From assembly GCA_945883755.1 (NCBI GenBank), contig CAMCXX010000001.1:62001-126000 (forward strand): a stretch of DNA of 64,000 nucleotides. The letters are read 5' to 3'. Positions 57,421-64,000 of this stretch are shown piece after piece (positions within the stretch are counted from its first letter, which is position 1; every line of letters begins with the position of its first letter). This DNA comes from Bifidobacterium breve. Its GTDB lineage: Bacteria; Actinomycetota; Actinomycetes; Nanopelagicales; Nanopelagicaceae. The translations under genes were made by a program, and so were the position numbers. The notes under the pieces are model-generated. The model was not told where the DNA came from and did no database searches. It worked only from the letters and a program-made list of their open reading frames with translations.

Positions 57421-57529
57421 AATTTCACCCACCAAAAAAGAGTGGGCAAGGGGGCAAGATTACGGTGCATTGGGCATCAGCGCCAAACCCTCACCCTTGT
57501 TAAAGGTAGCAACGGGTAACCTTGCTCAA

Positions 57530-59215
57530 ATGAGTGAATCTTCAGCACAAGCGCTGGTTCAAAGTGCAATCGCTGATGCCCTAAAGCGAGTGATTGCTGC
57601 GGGTGAGATTAACGCCCAGCTTCCGAAAGCGATTAAGTTAGATCGACCTAAAAACCGTGAGCATGGTGATTATGCAACCTCAATTGCACTTGCGCTCGCA
57701 AAATCATCTGACCTAGCACCACGAGCAGTTGCAGAGTTAATTGTTAAATCATTAATTGATAATGATTTATTGAGTAAAGCCGGAATTAGCAAGGTTGAGA
57801 TTGCAGGACCTGGGTTTATAAATATAACTTTAAATAATGCCTCCCAGACAGCGGTAGTAATTGAAATTTTAAGCAAAGCAAAAAAATTCGGACATGGCAA
57901 TTGGTTAAGTGATAAGAAAGTAAATTTAGAGTTTGTTAGTGCTAACCCAACTGGCCCGCTGCATTTAGGACACACTCGTTGGGCGGCGGTTGGTGATGCA
58001 TTAGGACGGGTTCTTTCCGCCGCTGGTGCTGAAGTATCTCGTGAGTTTTATATAAATGATCGTGGAAATCAGATGGATTTATTTGGCGCCTCAATCAGAG
58101 CTGTTGCATTAGGCCAGGAGCGTCCAACAGATGGTTATCATGGTGAGTACATAATTGATTTAGCAAATGAGATTGTGAAAAGTAATCCAGAGTTTCTAAA
58201 GCTATCTGAAGCAGATGGAGTTAATGCATTTCGAGATACCGGTTATAAGTTGCAGTTAAAGCAACAACAAGGAGTATTAGATAATTTTGGTACTCATTTT
58301 GATACCTGGTTCTCCGAGAAATCCCTATATGAAAATGATTTCTTCACTCATTCACTAGAGAAGTTAAAGAGCCAGGGCCATGTCTATGAGACAGATGGCG
58401 CAGTATGGCTGCGCACATCTGATTTTGGTGATGATAAAGATCGGGTAATGATCAAATCAGATGGCTCATTTGCTTACTTTGCATCTGACTCTGCTTATTA
58501 TGTAAGTAAGCGAGAGCGTGGATTTAATCTTTGCATTTATATGCTCGGTGCCGATCACCATGGATATGTTGGCAGAATAAAAGCGATTGCAGCATGTGCA
58601 GGTGATGATCCAAAGTTAAATATTGAGATTTTAATTGGGCAAATGGTAAAGATTATGGAGGGCGGAGAAGAGTTAAAACTCTCTAAACGAGCTGGCACCA
58701 TAATTACATTGGAGGAGTTGGTTGAAAAAGTTGGTGTCGATGCAGCGCGATACACCTTAATCAGATATCCAACTGATACGCCAATGGTGATGGATGTGGA
58801 TTTACTTCGCAAAAATACAAATGAGAATCCAGTTTATTATGTGCAGTATGCACATGCTCGAATCTGTGCAGTGCTGCGAAATGCAAAAGATTTAGGAATT
58901 AGTTACGGAGTAAATCAATTTAAACCAGAGCTACTTGTTCATGAACGTGAGCGAGAGTTAATTGGATTATTGGCAGAGTTTCCTCGAGTAGTTCAAGGTG
59001 CTGCACAAATACGGGAGCCGCATCGAGTTGCAAGGTACGCCGAGGAGTTAGCTGGTGTGTATCACCGTTTTTACAATGATTGCCGAGTCCTTCCACTTGG
59101 CGATGAAAAAAGCTCTGAATTAAACAGCGCCCGAGCAACCCTCTCGCTAGCAACCGCGCAAGTGATCAGCAATGCTTTAGATTTGCTAGGTGTTAGCGCT
59201 CCGGAGAAGATGTAG
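57530..59215 (+). CDS. argS: Arginine-tRNA ligase
   Basis: VNLEFVSANPTGPLHLGHTRWAAVGDALGRVL; LSKRAGTIITLEEL. Confidence 0.96.
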   Translation: MSESSAQALVQSAIADALKRVIAAGEINAQLPKAIKLDRPKNREHGDYATSIALALAKSSDLAPRAVAELIVKSLIDNDLLSKAGISKVEIAGPGFINITLNNASQTAVVIEILSKAKKFGHGNWLSDKKVNLEFVSANPTGPLHLGHTRWAAVGDALGRVLSAAGAEVSREFYINDRGNQMDLFGASIRAVALGQERPTDGYHGEYIIDLANEIVKSNPEFLKLSEADGVNAFRDTGYKLQLKQQQGVLDNFGTHFDTWFSEKSLYENDFFTHSLEKLKSQGHVYETDGAVWLRTSDFGDDKDRVMIKSDGSFAYFASDSAYYVSKRERGFNLCIYMLGADHHGYVGRIKAIAACAGDDPKLNIEILIGQMVKIMEGGEELKLSKRAGTIITLEELVEKVGVDAARYTLIRYPTDTPMVMDVDLLRKNTNENPVYYVQYAHARICAVLRNAKDLGISYGVNQFKPELLVHERERELIGLLAEFPRVVQGAAQIREPHRVARYAEELAGVYHRFYNDCRVLPLGDEKSSELNSARATLSLATAQVISNALDLLGVSAPEKM

Positions 59216-59221
59216 AAAATT

Positions 59222-60601
59222 ATGAAATATCCAACCTCACCATTTTCTAGCAATTTAAAATTCAACAATGCGCCAGTTGATTTAAGTAAAAATAATATTA
59301 GCGGTGAGTTATCAATTGCTGGGTGCACAGCTTCGGCTCTAGTAAAAGAGTTTGGCTCCCCCTTATTTGTAATTGATGAGGCGGATTTTTTCCTAAGAGC
59401 CAACGCTTGGAAGAGTGCTTTACAAGAAAGCTTTGCCAATGGAAAGCTTTACTATGCAGCAAAATCCTTTATCTCAATTGAGATTGTGAAATGGCTCAAA
59501 GCGCTAGAACTTAATTTAGATGTTTGTACAGGTGGTGAATTAGCGGTTGCACTGGCAGCGGATTTTCCAACTGACCGAATCGAGTTCCATGGCAATAACA
59601 AATCGGTAGCAGAGATTGAGATGGCAGTTAATGCCGGCGTTGGCACAATTGTGATTGATTCATTTATTGAAATTGAGCGAATTGCCCAAATCGCAAAATC
59701 TGCCGGCAAGATTCAAAATGTTTACATCAGATTAACACCGGGTATTCAAGCCCATACCCATGAGTTTATTTCGACCGCTCATGAGGATGTGAAATTTGGT
59801 TTTTCAATCGCTAGTGGTGCAGCAGTAGCTGCAGTTGAAAAAACCCTAACCCATAAATCCTTAAATTTAATTGGTGTGCATTGCCATATCGGTTCACAAA
59901 TATTTGAGGTTACCGGCTTCACCATGGCCGCCCAACGGTTGGTCGCTACCTTGGCTGAAATTAAAGAAAAATTTGGCACCGAGTTACCTGAGTTAAATAT
60001 TGGTGGCGGTTATGGAATTGCCTACACAACACAGGAGAGCGCTATCTCTCCACAAGATGTGTTACCCGCCTTAGCAAAGGTGATTAAAGAGGAGTGCGCA
60101 AGATTTAAGTTAGCGCTGCCAATAATCTCAATCGAGCCAGGTCGAGCAATTGTTGGGCCAACTACAACAACTATTTATGAGGTTGGAACTACAAAATCAG
60201 TCACCCTAGAGGATGGCACAATTCGAAATTACATCTCAGTTGATGGTGGAATGAGTGACAATATTAGGCCCGCTCTTTACGGCGCAAAGTTTTCTGCATT
60301 TTTAGCTAATCGTGAATCTGCCTCTGAAAAAATAAGTTCTCGGGTGGTTGGTAAGCATTGCGAGACTGGTGACATTTTAATTTTTGATATTAATTTTGCT
60401 GCGGATATTGCACCCGGTGATTTATTGGCATTTCCAGCAACTGGCGCTTATGGCCGCAGCATGGCTAGTAATTACAACCATATTCCAAGGCCAGCTGTAA
60501 TCGCAGTAAAAGATGGCGCTGCCCGCACAATTTTGCGCAGAGAAAACCAGGCAGATTTGCTCGCGTTAGAGGTAACTCAAGCGCCACGGCGACTGTCATA
60601 A
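59222..60601 (+). CDS. lysA: Diaminopimelate decarboxylase
   Basis: LYYAAKSFISIEIVKWL, GVHCHIGSQIFE, LNIGGGYGIAY, VVGKHCETGDIL. Confidence 0.96.
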   Translation: MKYPTSPFSSNLKFNNAPVDLSKNNISGELSIAGCTASALVKEFGSPLFVIDEADFFLRANAWKSALQESFANGKLYYAAKSFISIEIVKWLKALELNLDVCTGGELAVALAADFPTDRIEFHGNNKSVAEIEMAVNAGVGTIVIDSFIEIERIAQIAKSAGKIQNVYIRLTPGIQAHTHEFISTAHEDVKFGFSIASGAAVAAVEKTLTHKSLNLIGVHCHIGSQIFEVTGFTMAAQRLVATLAEIKEKFGTELPELNIGGGYGIAYTTQESAISPQDVLPALAKVIKEECARFKLALPIISIEPGRAIVGPTTTTIYEVGTTKSVTLEDGTIRNYISVDGGMSDNIRPALYGAKFSAFLANRESASEKISSRVVGKHCETGDILIFDINFAADIAPGDLLAFPATGAYGRSMASNYNHIPRPAVIAVKDGAARTILRRENQADLLALEVTQAPRRLS

Positions 60602-60619
60602 GTTTGAGATACTTCTCCA

Positions 60620-61912
60620 ATGATGTCGAGTAAAACTCTTAAAATCGGAGTATTGGGTTGCGGTGTTGTCGGCTCTCAAGTTGTCCGTTTATTACTTGCC
60701 AACAAAGCTGATCTTTCAACTCGTGCTGGTGCAAATCTGCAATTGGTTAAGGTGGCTGTTCGAAATCCAAAATCAAAAAATTATGGCGTACCGGATGAAC
60801 TTTTAACATCAGATTTGAAATCTGTTGTAAGTGATCCACAAGTAGATTTAATTGTTGAGTTGCTTGGCGGAATTGAGCCAGCTCGCGAATTGATTTTAAC
60901 TGCATTAAAAAATGGAAAATCTGTAGTTACTGCAAACAAAGCACTTCTTGCCAAACATGGCGCAGAGCTTTATGCAGCTGCTGATAATGCCAATGTTGAC
61001 CTTTACTATGAAGCAGCGGTTGCTGGTGCAATTCCAATTTTGCGCCCACTGCGCGAATCTTTAGTTGGCGATCAGGTATTAAAAGTAATGGGAATTGTTA
61101 ATGGCACTACAAATTATATTTTAACTAAGATGGATGAAAATGGTGCAGCCTTTGAAGATGCACTGCGAGAAGCACAAAAACTTGGTTTTGCCGAAGCTGA
61201 TCCAACTGCAGATGTAGAGGGTGGCGATGCTGCTGCCAAAGCTGCAATTCTGGCGGGGCTTGCTTTTCATTCTCGGGTAACTGATTTAGATGTTTACAAA
61301 GAGGGAATTAGCAAGATCACTGCAACTGATGTGAAGGTAGCAAAGGCGATGGATCTGGTAATTAAATTACTAGCTATAGCTGATGTCACTAATGATGGTG
61401 CAATTGCGGTAAGGGTTCACCCGGCATTGATATCTAGAGCGCATCCACTTGCATCAGTGAGAGATTCATACAATGCGGTCTTTGTTGAGTCAGCATCAGC
61501 TGGGCAAATGATGTTTTACGGACGTGGCGCTGGTGGTGAGCCAACCGCCTCTGCAATTTTGGGAGATTTGGTAGCTGTTGCTAGAAATAAATTATCTGGT
61601 GGCCTTGGACCTCGCGAGAGTGATTACGCAGATCTTAAAATCGCAAAGATTGGTGATACTCAAACTCGTTACCTGATCAGATTAAATGTGGCAGATAAGC
61701 CAGGTGTACTTGAGAGTGTGGCCCATGTTTTTGCATCAAATCAAGTTTCGATTCAAACTGTAAGGCAATCTGGTGCCGGTGATAAGGCTGAGTTAATTGT
61801 GATGACTCACATCTCAAAAGAATCTGCGCTAAGTGCGACTGTGAAAGATCTTTCTAAGTTAGATTCAGTTACCGATGTCGCAAGCGTGCTTCGTGTTGAA
61901 GGTGAGATTTAA
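60620..61912 (+). CDS. hom: Homoserine dehydrogenase with C-terminal ACT domain
   Basis: GVLGCGVVGSQVVRLL, VTANKALLAKHGAEL, GIVNGTTNYILTKM, FAEADPTADVEGGDAAAKAAILAGLAF. Confidence 0.96.
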   Translation: MMSSKTLKIGVLGCGVVGSQVVRLLLANKADLSTRAGANLQLVKVAVRNPKSKNYGVPDELLTSDLKSVVSDPQVDLIVELLGGIEPARELILTALKNGKSVVTANKALLAKHGAELYAAADNANVDLYYEAAVAGAIPILRPLRESLVGDQVLKVMGIVNGTTNYILTKMDENGAAFEDALREAQKLGFAEADPTADVEGGDAAAKAAILAGLAFHSRVTDLDVYKEGISKITATDVKVAKAMDLVIKLLAIADVTNDGAIAVRVHPALISRAHPLASVRDSYNAVFVESASAGQMMFYGRGAGGEPTASAILGDLVAVARNKLSGGLGPRESDYADLKIAKIGDTQTRYLIRLNVADKPGVLESVAHVFASNQVSIQTVRQSGAGDKAELIVMTHISKESALSATVKDLSKLDSVTDVASVLRVEGEI

Positions 61913-61918
61913 AGGTAA

Positions 61919-63001
61919 ATGGGAATTTTTAAGAAAAAATCTGGTGCTCATCAATGGCGTGGTGTAATTGAGGAGTATCGCGATCGCCTTCCAGTAAGTG
62001 AGAAAACTCCAATTGTTTCTTTGCGCGAAGGTGGCACCCCACTTGTATTTGCCTGCGTTTTATCGGAGATGTTAAATAATGAGGTTTGGCTAAAGGTTGA
62101 AGGTACAAACCCAACTGGATCCTTTAAAGATCGTGGCATGACAATGGCAATCTCTAAAGCTGCCGAAGATGGCGCCAAAGCAGTTATCTGTGCATCAACT
62201 GGAAATACCAGTGCTAGCGCAGCTGCATATGCAACAAAGGCTGGCATGAATCCAGTTGTGTTAGTACCACAAGGAAAAATTGCAATGGGCAAATTAGCGC
62301 AAGCGATTGCGCATGGTGCAACCCTGTTGCAGGTAAAAGGTAATTTTGATGATTGTTTAAATCTAGCTCGCGAACTCTCTGAAAATTACCCAGTTGCATT
62401 AGTTAATTCAGTAAATCCATATCGAATTGAGGGACAAAAAACTGGTGCATTTGAGGTTGTTGATTTACTGGGGGATGCGCCAGATATTCATGCACTGCCA
62501 GTTGGAAATGCTGGAAATATCACCGCTTATTGGAAGGGTTATGGGGAGTACTACCAAGATGGGTTGGCCAGTAAAAAGCCAATGATGTGGGGATTTCAAG
62601 CTGCTGGTGCAGCACCAATTGTGAAAAATAAAGTAATTAAAAAACCTGAAACAATTGCAACTGCAATTCGGATTGGAAATCCAGCATCATGGCAACAGGC
62701 GGTTGTCGCAAAGGTGGCATCAAAGGGTTTAATTGATTCAGTAACTGATAAAGAGATTTTAAGCGCCTACAAGTTGGTGGCGGCAAAGGAGGGAATATTT
62801 GTTGAACCCTCTAGTGCAGCTGGAATTGCTGGCCTAATTAAGTTGAAATCATTGAAGAAATTACCAAGTGGTAAAAAAATTGTTATTACTGTTACTGGCA
62901 ATGGCTTGAAAGATCCACAGTGGGTTTTAAACTCAGCCCCTAAACCAATAATTGTTTCAGTGGATGCTAAAAAAGCGGCCAAAATTATTGGTTTAAAGTA
63001 A
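61919..63001 (+). CDS. thrC: Threonine synthase
   Basis: [47 protein letters not shown]. Confidence 0.96.
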   Translation: MGIFKKKSGAHQWRGVIEEYRDRLPVSEKTPIVSLREGGTPLVFACVLSEMLNNEVWLKVEGTNPTGSFKDRGMTMAISKAAEDGAKAVICASTGNTSASAAAYATKAGMNPVVLVPQGKIAMGKLAQAIAHGATLLQVKGNFDDCLNLARELSENYPVALVNSVNPYRIEGQKTGAFEVVDLLGDAPDIHALPVGNAGNITAYWKGYGEYYQDGLASKKPMMWGFQAAGAAPIVKNKVIKKPETIATAIRIGNPASWQQAVVAKVASKGLIDSVTDKEILSAYKLVAAKEGIFVEPSSAAGIAGLIKLKSLKKLPSGKKIVITVTGNGLKDPQWVLNSAPKPIIVSVDAKKAAKIIGLK

Positions 63002-63027
63002 TTAATAGAGAGAAATAGGATTAGCAG

Positions 63028-63951
63028 ATGTCAGCGAAGAAGATGAACTCCGGTGTAACTTTCAAGGCAACTATGTCGCAAATCAGTGTGCCAGCAACTA
63101 GTGCAAATATTGGCCCAGGTTTTGATTGTCTTGGCATCGCCTTAGAAATGCGGGATCGGTACGCCGCACAAATTTTAGATGATGCCACATTTGATGTAGA
63201 TGTCAGTGGTGAAGGTGCAGATGAGGTCAAGAAGGATTCAAAAAATTTAGTAATCCGCGCCATGATGGCGGGCTTTGAGTTTATGGGTAAGAAGCCAAAG
63301 GGAATTGCACTTCGTTCATTAAATGTTATTCCACATGGACGTGGCCTTGGCTCATCAGCCAGCGCGATTGTTGGTGGATTAGCACTTGCTCGTTCCTTAG
63401 TTTTAACCGGGGATGAGTACATGAGCGATGAGGAGTTAATAACTCTGGCAACTGAACTTGAAGGTCATCCAGATAATGTTGCGGCAGCTTTTTATGGTGG
63501 TGCCACAATCGCCTGGAGTGAAAATGGCATCGGACGTGCTGTTAATTTAAAGGTAGACTCCAGAATAAAGGCCCTTCTGCTAATTCCCGATAATCAGGTG
63601 CCAACTGCGAAAGCTCGTAAATTAATTCCAGAGTCGATCTCACACCTTGATGCGACTTTAAACTCAACCCGCACAGCATTGTTAGTTCACGCATTAGCAC
63701 AGCGACCAGATTTATTGTTCACCGCTACCGCAGATCTGCTGCATCAAAGTTATCGCGAATCAGTAATGCCTAAATCTATTGCTTTAATAAACAAGTTACG
63801 TGGTGCTGGGATTGCTGCTGTTTTATCAGGCGCTGGGCCGTCAGTAATGATTCTCTACGCTGGCGATGAGAGTGAGATTGATCAGATTCCTGCATTGGCA
63901 CCAGGCTTTAATGCGATGAAGATAGCCATTGCACAAAGTGGAGTTCAATAA
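63028..63951 (+). CDS. thrB: Homoserine kinase
   Basis: VPATSANIGPGFDCLGIAL, HGRGLGSSASAIVGGL, GHPDNVAAAFYGG. Confidence 0.96.
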   Translation: MSAKKMNSGVTFKATMSQISVPATSANIGPGFDCLGIALEMRDRYAAQILDDATFDVDVSGEGADEVKKDSKNLVIRAMMAGFEFMGKKPKGIALRSLNVIPHGRGLGSSASAIVGGLALARSLVLTGDEYMSDEELITLATELEGHPDNVAAAFYGGATIAWSENGIGRAVNLKVDSRIKALLLIPDNQVPTAKARKLIPESISHLDATLNSTRTALLVHALAQRPDLLFTATADLLHQSYRESVMPKSIALINKLRGAGIAAVLSGAGPSVMILYAGDESEIDQIPALAPGFNAMKIAIAQSGVQ

Positions 63952-64000
63952 AAAGCAGAGCTTCCGCGGTTTTTGCCTTGATTTTGGCAACCTATCTGAC

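Overview
The window looks like a contiguous chromosomal segment of a low-GC actinobacterium, most like the freshwater acI/Nanopelagicales type; this is inferred from gene content, not from a database search. It carries about 60 protein genes, an initiator tRNA-Met, a tRNA-Leu(UAG) and a tmRNA. Several blocks match gene neighbourhoods I recall from Mycobacterium: adnA/adnB-like - nudC - uvrD2 - whiB7-like - ABC1 kinase - ThiF/TOMM-like - DUF2342 - PDZ/Lon - UPF0182; rsgA - aroA - SRAP - sigR/rsrA; prfB - ftsEX - smpB - tmRNA; clpS - DUF2017 - murI - rph - rdgB; and argS - lysA - hom - thrC - thrB. Lifestyle or accessory genes include a green-type actinorhodopsin with a structured leader, Ni-superoxide dismutase with its protease, a minimal Tad/Flp pilus locus preceded by a degenerate GGDEF protein, a copper P-type ATPase, GH18, and a membrane protein with a histone-like Lys/Ala tail. 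The observations I find most worth following up are: (1) a whiB7-like gene behind a small ORF, an intrinsic terminator and a 4x14 bp SD-bearing repeat; (2) an orphan RRE/E1-like TOMM-type protein beside it; (3) a SigR-consensus promoter placed just before the ATG of a long SigR isoform; (4) the structured actinorhodopsin leader; (5) the histone-tail membrane protein; and (6) a DnaA-box-like cluster. There is no CRISPR array, prophage or transposase. I cannot show that a wholly new system is present.
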